Source: Dasania phycosphaerae (lineage in GTDB: Bacteria; Pseudomonadota; Gammaproteobacteria; Pseudomonadales; Dasaniaceae). Taken from it: a DNA stretch of 64,000 bases. The stretch spans positions 248,001 through 312,000 of the forward strand of contig NZ_JAPTGG010000001.1 of the NCBI RefSeq assembly GCF_026891035.1. Reading direction: 5' to 3'. The notes beneath the pieces are model-generated. The model was not told where the DNA came from. It ran no database searches and saw nothing but the letters and a program-made list of their open reading frames with translations. Within the stretch, counting starts at the first letter, position 1. Each line of letters begins with the position of its first letter. The position numbers and the translations under genes are program-made. Positions 7,855-15,651 of the stretch are shown here, one piece after another.

Positions 7855-8376
7855 TTACGCACTTAGATAAGCCCACTCAAATTTAACTTTGCCATCGGAG
7901 TACTTAATATAATAAGTTGAAGTTTGATTGCCAATGGCAATGTTTATTATGTGGCCGTCTAGCTCGCTGCAATCTTTGTTAATATGAAAGTAATAGTCAA
8001 TATTGGTGTTATTTTTGTGATTTTCACTTTTATTGAGAATGCTTGTTATTGCTAAAATAGATACCCCCGAAGAGTTAGTAATGCTTATGTTTGGCTCATG
8101 GTCTTTGGGGGCCGTAATGTAAAGGTAAGATAATTCTTCATTACCCCAATAAGTAGGAATGATTGGCGGTAGAGGTACTAAGATGAACGCCATCATAGAA
8201 TACATTTTTCCGGGGCATGACATGCTGGCAGACAAGGCTTGATGACTTAGTTCATTAGCTTGTGACTCTAGCTCAATGAATTCATCTTTGCCTGCCATGG
8301 AGATTGCGCAACCGTTAAGCATGATTGCGAGAGTGATTAATAAAATGCCATTTAATAGTTGCACGATTTTATTCAC
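7855..8376 (-). CDS. Predicted lipoprotein of unknown function, probable first gene cassette
   Basis: A 173-residue protein with a hydrophobic signal segment and lipobox MLNGC (Cys23). The rest is AT-rich, with no family I recognise. The start codon is GTG at 8376-8374 and overlaps a perfect inverse core GTTAGGT (8381-8375, minus strand). The gene therefore begins right at a predicted integron recombination point, with almost no leader. An attC-like site follows its stop. It is the most upstream gene of a three-gene minus-strand series, and no integrase gene is seen beside it. Confidence 0.7.
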   Translation of the reverse strand: MNKIVQLLNGILLITLAIMLNGCAISMAGKDEFIELESQANELSHQALSASMSCPGKMYSMMAFILVPLPPIIPTYWGNEELSYLYITAPKDHEPNISITNSSGVSILAITSILNKSENHKNNTNIDYYFHINKDCSELDGHIINIAIGNQTSTYYIKYSDGKVKFEWAYLSA

Positions 8377-8381
8377 CTAAC
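8375..8381 (-). other. Simple integron core site at the array start
   Basis: The minus-strand heptamer GTTAGGT fits GTTRRRY perfectly. No matching partner arm is found within about 120 bases upstream, so this is either an attI-like simple site or the remnant of a broken attC. It marks where the first cassette joins non-cassette DNA. Confidence 0.4.
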
Positions 8382-8556
8382 AGCTTTATTAACTCGAATG
8401 GCTATATTTAGACATTATGCCTACATTTGAACTAATTGACCTATATCCACCCATTTTCGCCTAAATATACACAGCTTCGGGCACCTATATCTAGACATTT
8501 TTATGTAAACTATTCACAACCCCAGCTTGAAAACTCAAGCATTCCACCAAAACCTG

Positions 8557-9018
8557 CTACGAAGCACCCAATTCCCCTTGGGAGTCGCCGAGCAACGGAG
8601 GAAAATAGCGGCACGAAGTAGCGAGGACTGTTTGAGTGTTTTGAAGATTAAATATCTTCAAAATGCGAGTTCCGCAGCGGCCGTTATTTTGTGAGTAGCA
8701 CAGGGCATCGGCATAGCCGACGACGTACTAGGGGTGCCCTTTGCTTTGGTTACTTTCATTTGGGCAAGCACAAATTGCACCGCAATTTGAACGCCTGTAG
8801 TAAAAAGGCGCCCGCAGGGTGAAAAAATGCGAAGAGCATTTTTGAATCAAAAGAAAGTAACCCGCCCAGCGGGGCGAAAAAGCAGCAATCATCAAAATAA
8901 AAAATAACACAGCGAGTGTAAAGCTGTTGCCTAGATGCCGGGTCGGAGCCCGGCACGACAAACATTACTCCTTATGCTGAACAACTCTAATCATAGACCC
9001 GAACCAAAGAATCAAAGT
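8557..9018. repeat. Modular intergenic repeat, copy A (about 460 bp)
   Basis: This copy shares long, nearly identical blocks with 9050-9665. They include the tacgaagcaccca start, the tgggagtcgccgagcaacgg block, the caaattgc/gcaatttg hairpin, the aaaaaatgcgaagagcattttt hairpin, GGTTACTTTC/GAAAGTAACC outer arms and the closing tctaatcatagacccgaacc block. Copy A also contains the REP palindrome at 8894-8960. No credible coding sequence is present. The short open frames across it are by-products of a structured repeat. Confidence 0.85.
8829..8960 (-). repeat. Palindromic repeat, right copy flanking the cassette group
   Basis: The inverted partner of 6165-6302. The core 8894-8960 differs from the left copy at one base in 67. 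It lies inside modular repeat copy A and contains the ATGCCGGG/CCCGGCAT-type palindrome. Confidence 0.85.
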
Positions 9019-9049
9019 CGATAAAAATAAACCACCACAAAAAAACCAA

Positions 9050-9665
9050 CTACGAAGCACCCAAGATCCCCTTGGGAGTCGCCGAGCAACGGAGGAAAAT
9101 AACGGCGCGAAGCAGCGAGGACTGTTTGAGTGTTTTGAAGATTGAGTATCTTCAAAATGCGAGTTCCGCAGCGGCCGTTATTTTGATTCAAAAACACTGA
9201 GGTGTTTTTTCACCCTGCGGGCGACCTAAAGGTCGTCCAAATTGCGCGCAATTTGTGTGAGTAGCACAGGCTTATTTATAAATATATAGGGGCGTAGCCG
9301 ACGACGACAAATTGGCAGGATAGCTAATTTGCACAGCACGCAGTGTTGCCTTTAGGTGAGGCACATGGATGTGCCGAATGAAGTAGGGGGTGCCTTTTAC
9401 TTTGGTTACTTTCATTTGGGCAGGCACAAATTGCATCGCAATTTGGACGCCTGTAGTCAAAAGGCGCCCGCAGGGTGAAAAAATGCGAAGAGCATTTTTG
9501 AATCAAATGAAAGTAACCCGCCCAGCAAGGCGGAACGGCAGTAACGATCACAATTAAAAAACAATAAAGAAAACTAAAACATTGGGTACCGGGTCAAGCC
9601 CGGCACGACACCCCCCCACTATGCTGAACAACTCTAATCATAGACCCGAACCAAAGAATCAAAGT
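9050..9665. repeat. Modular intergenic repeat, copy B (about 615 bp)
   Basis: A direct repeat of copy A with an extra segment at about 9184-9370. The first part of the extra segment (ttcaccctgcgggcg, caaattgcgcgcaatttg) is an inverted partial copy of the repeat's own hairpin module further right. The family is therefore modular: blocks are gained, inverted and lost. The REP-like element in this copy is changed to taccgggtcaagcccggcac (about 9592-9611). No gene is supported in it. Confidence 0.85.
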
Positions 9666-9725
9666 AACTCGCCCAACAGGGCGAAACAAAAACCCGACGC
9701 CAAACAAAAAAAGAAAAAACAGTAG

Positions 9726-9747
9726 ATACCGGCTCGGCGGCCGGTAT
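9726..9747. repeat. REP-like palindrome ATACCGGC/GCCGGTAT
   Basis: A perfect 8-bp inverted repeat with a 6-base loop, close in form to the ATGCCGGG/CCCGGCAT elements nearby. It is the last repeat before the cold-shock gene terminator. Confidence 0.7.
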
Positions 9748-9813
9748 GACTAGATCGAGAATAGCGGCCCAGCACTAGCACCACAATTATAAAGAGCAAA
9801 ACCTCCAGACAAT

Positions 9814-9845
9814 AAAAAAGGGCAAGACCGAAGTCTTACCCTTTT
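9814..9845 (-). terminator. Rho-independent terminator of the cold-shock gene
   Basis: On the minus strand, a 13-bp stem with one mismatch (AAAAGGGTAAGAC paired to GTCTTGCCCTTTT) carries a stable TTCG loop and ends in a run of six T residues. It lies 46 bases after the cold-shock stop codon. Confidence 0.92.
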
Positions 9846-9890
9846 CCCAAACCCTTGCGAGTTTGCTTATAGCTAAATTAGGAGACCTAA

Positions 9891-10097
9891 TTAGATAGCT
9901 ACGATGTTCTCAGCTTGTGGGCCTTTTTGACCTTGAGTTACAGTGAACTCAACACGTTGGCCTTCAGCCAAAGTTTTAAAGCCAGAACCAGAGATAGCAG
10001 AGAAGTGAGCGAAAACGTCTGGGCCGTTTTCTTGCTCGATAAAACCGAAACCTTTAGATTCGTTGAACCACTTAACAGTACCAGTAGTAGTAGACAT
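9891..10097 (-). CDS. cspA: Cold-shock domain protein (CspA family)
   Basis: A 68-residue single cold-shock domain that binds single-stranded RNA/DNA and acts as an RNA chaperone. RNP1 KGFGFIEQ (about 15-22) and RNP2 VFAHFSAI (about 28-35) are both intact, and the GTVKWFNESKGFGFI start is canonical. It is monocistronic: a near-consensus sigma-70 promoter lies about 150 bases upstream and a strong terminator follows. The long leader resembles the 5' untranslated regions that control cold-shock mRNAs. The exact paralogue (cspA, cspD or capB) cannot be decided. Confidence 0.95.
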   Translation of the reverse strand: MSTTTGTVKWFNESKGFGFIEQENGPDVFAHFSAISGSGFKTLAEGQRVEFTVTQGQKGPQAENIVAI

Positions 10098-10246
10098 AAT
10101 AATATCCTAAATTTTCAAAAGTAAATAAAGCCAATAATGGCCGTTGGGCTGGAAGTGTTGCTATTACTTATGAAATCAGGACGAGAATCTAAACGAATAT
10201 CGAAATGGTGTGCATATTGTAAAAAACGTACTTTCAAGCTAGGTAG

Positions 10247-10274
10247 ATTATATAGCGCTTAATAATTAAGTCAA
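10247..10274 (-). promoter_or_regulatory. Sigma-70 promoter of the cold-shock gene
   Basis: On the minus strand TTGACT (-35) and a perfect TATAAT (-10) are separated by 16 bases. Transcription would start near 10240, leaving a leader of roughly 140 bases before the ATG at 10097. That length is typical of temperature-controlled csp messages. Confidence 0.75.
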
Positions 10275-10326
10275 CGAGTAAAAGCGTAGCTAACCTTTGA
10301 TTTTGCGGGTTTTATAAGGCAGCAGC

Positions 10327-11778
10327 CTACTGCCCTTCACCTTTTTTAGCATAGCCAGCAAAATCGATTTGGGTGACGTTACCGCAATCTACCTGCTCCT
10401 CGTTAAAAGTCATACTGGTGGGCTCTAAACCGCTGATCGCGCTACCCAGCGCAGCTTTATCACCAGGCTTGCTTTGCTGCAGGCGGGCGCTGATTTTTGC
10501 ATCCAGCTGTAGGGGGATAAAAATCACGGCATCATACAGCCGCATCACTAAACGCCCTAATTCAACGCTAAGCGAGGCCAACACCCTAAACAATACGCTG
10601 GCGCAGTATAAAAGCAGCTGTAAGCTGCTGCTAAGCACCGGCCTAAAGGTTTGTACTGCGTATTCCAGCGGTATCACCACGGCGGCAAATAACCAGCAGG
10701 CAAAAAAGCTCATGATGGCCAAGGACCACTGCTGCAGGTCGGCCTGCATTACCCCAGCCATAGTTTCCATGCCGCCGGCCCAACTGGCCGATAACAGCGA
10801 TAGCGCCAAAATCATTAACCCGGCCATGGCCGCCAAGCTATTTTTAAGCCAGCGCCTAAGTGGAGCCAGTAGCGGCAACATATGAGTCGCACCGGTGGTT
10901 TCGCACAATAGGACTGCCGCCAGAATCAACATAGCGCTGTGCATGGTAAGCACCGGCAAGCTCAGCGATAAGCTGCTGCCCAGCTGTTGGGCAAAAGGCA
11001 GTAGCAACAACTGGCTGTTATAAAACCCCACCAAAGCGGCGATAAACATTAACAAGCTGGCTAGAAAAAAGCGCGCTAATACCGAGGCCATAAAACCCTG
11101 GCCATTGCCGGCGGTTAACAGTTCATAGCGGCACATCTCTTGGTCTAGGCGGCGTATATCTCGTTGCAGGGTGGCACTTTTATTCTCAGTGGCGGCCAGT
11201 AATTGCCCCAGGCGGCGCCACTGCGGCTCTAGTTCGGCTAATAACTTATGGCGGTTGCTCACACTCCAGCGGTGTTCGCGCATGGCATCTTGCTGGTGTA
11301 ACTGCACAGTATTGTGCATATCCGCCAAAATCTTGGCCATAACTTCGCTATTGCGCTCATCACCTTCAATTTGGGCGATAGACTCTACCGCGGCCACCCA
11401 ATCAGGTGAAGGCGGCGGTATATGGGCGCTGTCTTCATAATCTTTTTGCAGGGTTTGTAGATGCTGGCTTACCACCTTGGACTTGCCTTTATAGTAGGCC
11501 AGCTCTTTTGCCACCCTAGCCTCTATGTCGCCATAGCGGCGCTGCACCCGGCGCTGCGATAATACCTCTACCAGCGCCTTGGTCACTTCGTAATGGCGCA
11601 GCCTGACGCGCTGCTCGGAGCGTATGCAAATCTTTGATAATAAACGGAATTGTTTTTGTAATACGCGAAAGAATTGTTCTATTAGGCGCTGCGCCTGAAT
11701 GCGGAACAAATACATGATGACTAGCGCGGCCAGCCCTACAGCTATGGAAAACAACAACGGCGAGTCCGTGTAGTTCAT
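10327..11778 (-). CDS. Orphan multi-pass membrane protein with long coiled-coil region
   Basis: A 483-residue protein I cannot assign to a family. One N-terminal membrane segment (about 8-25) is followed by a charged, helix-rich cytoplasmic region (about 30-230, rich in Gln/Arg/Glu) that looks like a coiled coil. After it come four or five hydrophobic segments between about 231 and 400. The tail to 483 is hydrophilic and ends with NVTQIDFAGYAKKGEGQ. No catalytic motif is visible. It lies alone between the cold-shock gene and a lysozyme-like gene, both oriented so that co-transcription is unlikely. A scaffold or channel-like role is possible but unproven. Confidence 0.75.
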   Translation of the reverse strand: MNYTDSPLLFSIAVGLAALVIMYLFRIQAQRLIEQFFRVLQKQFRLLSKICIRSEQRVRLRHYEVTKALVEVLSQRRVQRRYGDIEARVAKELAYYKGKSKVVSQHLQTLQKDYEDSAHIPPPSPDWVAAVESIAQIEGDERNSEVMAKILADMHNTVQLHQQDAMREHRWSVSNRHKLLAELEPQWRRLGQLLAATENKSATLQRDIRRLDQEMCRYELLTAGNGQGFMASVLARFFLASLLMFIAALVGFYNSQLLLLPFAQQLGSSLSLSLPVLTMHSAMLILAAVLLCETTGATHMLPLLAPLRRWLKNSLAAMAGLMILALSLLSASWAGGMETMAGVMQADLQQWSLAIMSFFACWLFAAVVIPLEYAVQTFRPVLSSSLQLLLYCASVLFRVLASLSVELGRLVMRLYDAVIFIPLQLDAKISARLQQSKPGDKAALGSAISGLEPTSMTFNEEQVDCGNVTQIDFAGYAKKGEGQ

Positions 11779-12206
11779 GCCTAGCTCCTATAATCGTCTC
11801 TAATAAACTGCATTTTAGTGGAAACACCGACTATTGAATACGTTGACATTTGCCCATGCCGTGAACTAGGCAACGCTTTGCTGACAAAAATGTCTTTGGC
11901 AGCACGCGGTTAAAACTTAAGCTTTTAAAACCAGCAGCTTAGCGGCCATAAAAAGAATTAATCGAGGTATATGGTGTAAGCCCTTAAAATTTTTAGAAAA
12001 AAACTGGCACTAGTGAGCAATACAGACTAAACCTAAAGATAACAAAGCAAAAATGTTAGTAAGCAAAGCCAGCGCCGCTGCGCTTAGCGAAATCAATAAA
12101 AAAACGGAACATTTTATGCTTTGAATAAGAAAACGGCCGATAACTATGGCTAAGCACTAGTTAAAGCCATAGCAAGGCATCAGCACAGCAACAGGGCTGG
12201 CTTAAC
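11779..12206. other. 428-bp intergenic region without a gene
   Basis: An AT-rich spacer between divergent genes. No coding frame, tRNA or strong terminator is seen. One exact sigma-28-type -10 octamer (GCCGATAA) lies at 12136-12143 on the plus strand, 63 bases before the next ATG. It has no matching -35 at the proper distance, so I do not call a promoter. Confidence 0.6.
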
Positions 12207-12659
12207 ATGAATATTGATAACACCCATCTATGCCAACACGTGATAGCACCCACCCTTCACTATTTAGAGATGTACTCACCCGCGGCCTTACATATGCTGT
12301 TGGGCGTGGCCAAGCAGGAATCCGCCGGCAACCCCTTTTGTGTAGACCACCAAGGCTTAGGCTTATACCAAATAAGCTCAGCCCAACATCGCAGCGTATG
12401 GGACAACTACCTGGCCTTTCAGCCCGACCTCGCCAGCCGAGTGCGCGGCCTAGCCAGCCAACACCAGTTTTTAAAAGACCCCGATAGCGAACTCATCACC
12501 AACCTGCGCTACAGCACCGCCATAGCTTTAATGATATTTTTACAAAGCGAGGCCGACGCAAAGAAGTTACAAACTGAACCACTAAACCCTTATTGGCATA
12601 AGCTTTACCATGAAGAGATAGCGGTTGAAGAAGAAGCCGTATTGGCGAAAGCGGTTTAG
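12207..12659 (+). CDS. Small lysozyme-like (transglycosylase-fold) protein
   Basis: A 150-residue protein. A helix with LLGVAKQESAGNPF (about 31-44) is followed by GLGLYQISSAQHRSVWDNYL (about 50-69). This is the E-S plus GLYQ arrangement of lysozyme-like and phage-type transglycosylase domains, with E38 the likely catalytic acid. There is no signal peptide, which is unusual for a wall-cutting enzyme unless it is exported by a non-Sec route or works with a phage or flagellar structure. It stands alone, next to fleR in convergent orientation. Similar short proteins are known to me from phages, so a prophage remnant is the alternative. Confidence 0.65.
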   Translation: MNIDNTHLCQHVIAPTLHYLEMYSPAALHMLLGVAKQESAGNPFCVDHQGLGLYQISSAQHRSVWDNYLAFQPDLASRVRGLASQHQFLKDPDSELITNLRYSTAIALMIFLQSEADAKKLQTEPLNPYWHKLYHEEIAVEEEAVLAKAV

Positions 12660-12669
12660 GCTAGTACCT

Positions 12670-12723
12670 AGTTCCTAGTTGTAGAGCCCCTAGCTGCACA
12701 GTTCCTAACTGTAAAGCTCCTAG
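12670..12723. repeat. Two imperfect 24-bp repeats in the convergent spacer
   Basis: AGTTCCTAGTTGTAGAGCCC.. (12670-12693) and AGTTCCTAACTGTAAAGCTC.. (12700-12723) match at 20 of 24 positions with a 30-base period. They lie downstream of both the lysozyme-like gene and fleR. Confidence 0.6.
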
Positions 12724-12768
12724 AATTTTTTGCTAGCATCTAGCGACTATCAACTAGCGTACTGTATT

Positions 12769-14193
12769 TTACTTATAGCTTGCCGCTTGCAGCTTACCAC
12801 TGTCGCCCCCGGCGACATCAAACCCCGAATCGCGCATACGCGCAATTTTATAACGCAGTGTTCTTGGGCTAATACCCAGTTTTTCGGCGGTGTTTTTGCG
12901 TGAGCCGTTTTCTGAGCGCAGGGTATTTAAAATAATTTCAAACTCCCGCCGCTGTAGGTCGCTGCCTAGCGCATTGCTATCGTCTGCTGCTGGCTGCTCG
13001 CTGGTGGCTGCTACAGCACTCACGGTGCTGGCGGCTAAGCCCGCCGGTGCAAAGGGGTCTATGCGTAGGTCGGCGCTAGTAATGATATTACCCGGTTGCA
13101 TAATCAGCGCGCGCTGCACCACGTTATCTAGCTCACGCACATTGCCCGGCCAGGGGTGGTTAATTAAGGCTTGCTGGGCCTGCTGGTCAAAGCTGGCGTT
13201 GACCCTACCCATTTTTAGGGTGTGGTTGTTCAATAGCCGCTGGGCTATGGCCAGTATATCTTGCCTGCGTTCACGCAACGGCAGCCAGTTTAAAGGGAAT
13301 ACGCTAAGGCGGTAGTATAAATCTTCTCGAAAGCGGCCATTGCTCACCTCTTCCGCTAAGTGGCGGTTAGTCGTAGCTAAAATGCGCACATCCAGGCTAA
13401 TGGTTTTGCGGCCGCCTAAGCGCTCAACTTCGCGCTCTTGTATCACCCGCAGCAATTTGGCTTGCAGGCTAATGTCCATCTCTGAGATTTCATCTAGCAG
13501 CAAGGTGCCGCCGTTGGCCTGCTCAAACTTGCCCGGCATGCTGGAGTAAGCGCCGGTAAACGCGCCCTTTTCGTGGCCAAACAACATGCCTTCCAACATA
13601 TTTTCGGGTATGGCAGCGCAATTAATGGCAATAAAGGGTTGCTGAGCACGGCTGGATTGCTGGTGTATATAACGGGCCAATACCTCTTTACCGGTACCTG
13701 ACTCGCCGCAGATCAATACGGTGGAATCCGTAGCGGCCACCCGCTTAGCCAATTGCAGTAGCTGTAGGCTGGAGGCCTCTACCGCCACCGGTCCCTCATC
13801 ATCGCTGGGGCTGGCCACGCCTACATAGCGGCTGACAGTATCTACCAATAGCTGAGGTTTAAAGGGTTTGACCAGGTAGTCCACTGCGCCGTTGCGTATG
13901 GCCTCTACCGAGGCACTGACGCTACCGTAGGCCGTGATTAGCAGCATGGGCAGCTGGGGATAATCTTGGCGCACGGCTTTTAACAAGGCCATGCCATCCA
14001 TTGCTCCCATATTGATATCCGATACCACCATATCAAATACCTGCCTGGGCAGGATTGTTAGCGCCTGCTCGGCGCTGTCGGCCTGGGTAACTTTGCAGCC
14101 GGCAATTTCTAGGGTATCGGCCAAAGCTTCACGTAAATCGCGATCGTCTTCCACCACTAAAATACTGGCACTTAGCATTGGGGGTTTACTCAT
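12769..14193 (-). CDS. fleR: Sigma-54-dependent response regulator FleR (FlrC type)
   Basis: A 474-residue NtrC-type activator that, when phosphorylated by FleS, activates sigma-54 promoters for hook and basal-body genes. The receiver domain is at about 10-125 with phospho-acceptor D59 (VVSDINMG). The AAA+ domain has Walker A GESGTGKE (163-170) and the sigma-54 contact loop GAFTGA (210-215). A Fis-type helix-turn-helix (KNTAEKLGISPRTLRYKI) sits at the C-terminus. I start at 14193 because that ATG overlaps the fleS stop as ATGA. An in-frame upstream start at 14250 would lie inside fleS. The pair is translationally coupled. Confidence 0.93.
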   Translation of the reverse strand: MSKPPMLSASILVVEDDRDLREALADTLEIAGCKVTQADSAEQALTILPRQVFDMVVSDINMGAMDGMALLKAVRQDYPQLPMLLITAYGSVSASVEAIRNGAVDYLVKPFKPQLLVDTVSRYVGVASPSDDEGPVAVEASSLQLLQLAKRVAATDSTVLICGESGTGKEVLARYIHQQSSRAQQPFIAINCAAIPENMLEGMLFGHEKGAFTGAYSSMPGKFEQANGGTLLLDEISEMDISLQAKLLRVIQEREVERLGGRKTISLDVRILATTNRHLAEEVSNGRFREDLYYRLSVFPLNWLPLRERRQDILAIAQRLLNNHTLKMGRVNASFDQQAQQALINHPWPGNVRELDNVVQRALIMQPGNIITSADLRIDPFAPAGLAASTVSAVAATSEQPAADDSNALGSDLQRREFEIILNTLRSENGSRKNTAEKLGISPRTLRYKIARMRDSGFDVAGGDSGKLQAASYK

Positions 14194-15407
14194 AGCGCGA
14201 CTCCTGCGGCGGGGCTGGCCAGCAACGGTAACGTCACTGTGGCGCGGCAACCGCCATTGGGCTCTGAACGTAAACTAAATTGGCCGTGATGGGCTTGTGC
14301 CACCGCGCGCACCACCGCTAAACCTAGGCCTGTGCCTTGCGGCTTAGTGGTGTAAAAGGGCTCCTCCAGGTTAGCGAGTGCCTGCTCACTAATGCCAGGG
14401 CCGTTATCGATTATGGCTATGCTAATGCTGTCGGCACTGGCTTGAGTGACCTCTATCAGTAAATGGGCAGGCTGCCTCTCTACCGCCTGTACGCCATTAT
14501 TAACTAGGTTAACCAAGGCCCCCAGCATGCTTTCACGGTTGCATTGCACTTGTAGCTCAGGGCAGTGGTTATGCAATTCGTAGCTGGCTTGTGCGCTATC
14601 CATGACCACCTCTATGGAGGTTTCTAAGTCGGCCATTAATTGCTGCATGCTGGTGGCGTCGGTGAGTTTGACGTCGCCACGCACAAAAATCAGCATATCT
14701 TTAACCTGCTGCTCCAGGTGATTTAAACGCGACAGTATCTTGGCGGAGAAACGTTGGCTTTGCTCTTTGCTTAGCTCTGAGTCACAAAGATGACCGGCAT
14801 ACAGCATGGCAGCAGATAGCGGCGTGCGTATTTGATGCGCCAGTGATGACATCATGCGGCCCATATCCGAGAGCCGTTTGTGGCGGCTGAGATTGCGCTG
14901 CAGCTCGCGGGTTTCGGTCATATCGGTGAGCACGATAAGCTGGCCGCCGTCCTTCTCCAGCGAGCGCGTCGCTAAGCTGACGCGACGGCCGTCCTTAAGG
15001 GAGATTTCGTGGCCATCGTCACCGCGCGGGGAAAAGTTTTTACTAATCACATCGCGCCATAACTCGCCAATTAACGGCTCGCCCAAAAAGGTAATCGCAG
15101 CGGGGTTACAGTCGCGTATGCGGCCGCGGTTATCAATAACGATAACCCCTGAAGGTAATACGTTGAGCAGGCTCTCTAGGTGATCGGACAGCCGCTCCTT
15201 CTCTTGCAGCTCTTGCAAGCGCTGCTCGGCCACCTGGTGTAGCTCCTCGCTAAGGGAGTCTACCCGCTGCTCCATCTCATGGTAGTTGTCGGCCAATTGC
15301 GTAGAAGCGCTATTAAACAGCGCTAAGGCATCGCTAATATTATTGGCGGCGGCCCCCTTTGCTGAAAGGTCGGCCACGGGTGGGGTCGTCAGTGCGGTTA
15401 CGGGCAT
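14190..15407 (-). CDS. fleS: Sensor histidine kinase FleS (FlrB type)
   Basis: A 405-residue soluble kinase partner of FleR in flagellar class III control. An N-terminal coiled coil (about 35-75) is followed by a PAS domain (about 78-165, IVIDNRGRIRDCNPAA). The dimerisation/phospho-acceptor helix carries H191 in SLAHQIRTPLSAA. The ATPase domain has the N box LVNNGVQAVE, DNGPGIS and GTGLGLAVVR. No membrane segments are seen, in line with cytoplasmic FleS. A sigma-54 promoter lies in the spacer upstream, fitting FleQ control of fleSR. Confidence 0.93.
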   Translation of the reverse strand: MPVTALTTPPVADLSAKGAAANNISDALALFNSASTQLADNYHEMEQRVDSLSEELHQVAEQRLQELQEKERLSDHLESLLNVLPSGVIVIDNRGRIRDCNPAAITFLGEPLIGELWRDVISKNFSPRGDDGHEISLKDGRRVSLATRSLEKDGGQLIVLTDMTETRELQRNLSRHKRLSDMGRMMSSLAHQIRTPLSAAMLYAGHLCDSELSKEQSQRFSAKILSRLNHLEQQVKDMLIFVRGDVKLTDATSMQQLMADLETSIEVVMDSAQASYELHNHCPELQVQCNRESMLGALVNLVNNGVQAVERQPAHLLIEVTQASADSISIAIIDNGPGISEQALANLEEPFYTTKPQGTGLGLAVVRAVAQAHHGQFSLRSEPNGGCRATVTLPLLASPAAGVAL

Positions 15408-15484
15408 TATCGCTCCAGAGCTATCATGTCAGTGAATACACCAAAGCCAAATATCTGGCTCCAGCTACTGCGTTGACAGTACTA

Positions 15485-15502
15485 CTGCAAAGGCCATGCC
15501 CA
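15485..15502 (-). promoter_or_regulatory. Sigma-54 promoter of fleSR
   Basis: On the minus strand GGGCATGGCCTTTGCAG places the invariant -24 GG and -12 GC exactly ten bases apart. It lies about 80 bases before the fleS ATG and just past the fleQ terminator, as expected if FleQ activates fleSR. Confidence 0.7.
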
Positions 15503-15536
15503 TTTTAAAAACCCAATAAAAACAAGGAGTTAGAAA

Positions 15537-15562
15537 ACAAAAAAGCCGCTAAAGAGCGGCTT
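15537..15562 (-). terminator. Rho-independent terminator of fleQ
   Basis: An 8-bp perfect stem (AAGCCGCT / AGCGGCTT) with a 4-base loop ends in six T residues on the minus strand. It separates fleQ from fleSR. Confidence 0.88.
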
Positions 15563-15584
15563 CGTCAAGGAGTTGGCGCGATGA

Positions 15585-15650
15585 CAGTCGCTAGTCTCTA
15601 GAGGGAAGTCACGAGTATTCTAGCGACTAGAGACTACTCACTAGCGACTG
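15585..15650. repeat. CTAG-rich inverted/direct repeat after fleQ
   Basis: The segment CAGTCGCTAGTCTCTAG (15585-15601) is repeated inverted as CTAGAGACT plus ACTAGCGACTG (about 15626-15650), and CTAGCGACT also occurs directly. The same CTAGCGACT word lies after fleR near 12745. It is non-coding. Confidence 0.6.
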
Positions 15651-15651
15651 A

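Noticed and set aside
8728..8961. Minus-strand open frame of 77 codons (and an overlapping 69-codon frame) in repeat copy A
   Set aside because: It lies wholly within the modular repeat, and its translation resembles the frame at 9324-9551 only because the repeat is duplicated. No ribosome-binding site; hairpin content explains the open frame.
9324..9551. Minus-strand open frame of 75 codons in repeat copy B
   Set aside because: A shadow of the repeat, as above. Such frames are often listed as hypothetical proteins but show no coding signal.
8557..9665. CRISPR array
   Set aside because: Repeats are few, long, unequal and include inverted modules. There are no regular 25-40 bp repeats and spacers, and no cas genes.
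12136..12143. Exact sigma-28 -10 octamer before the lysozyme-like gene
   Set aside because: No TAAA-type -35 eleven bases upstream. About two such octamers are expected by chance in both strands of 64 kb.
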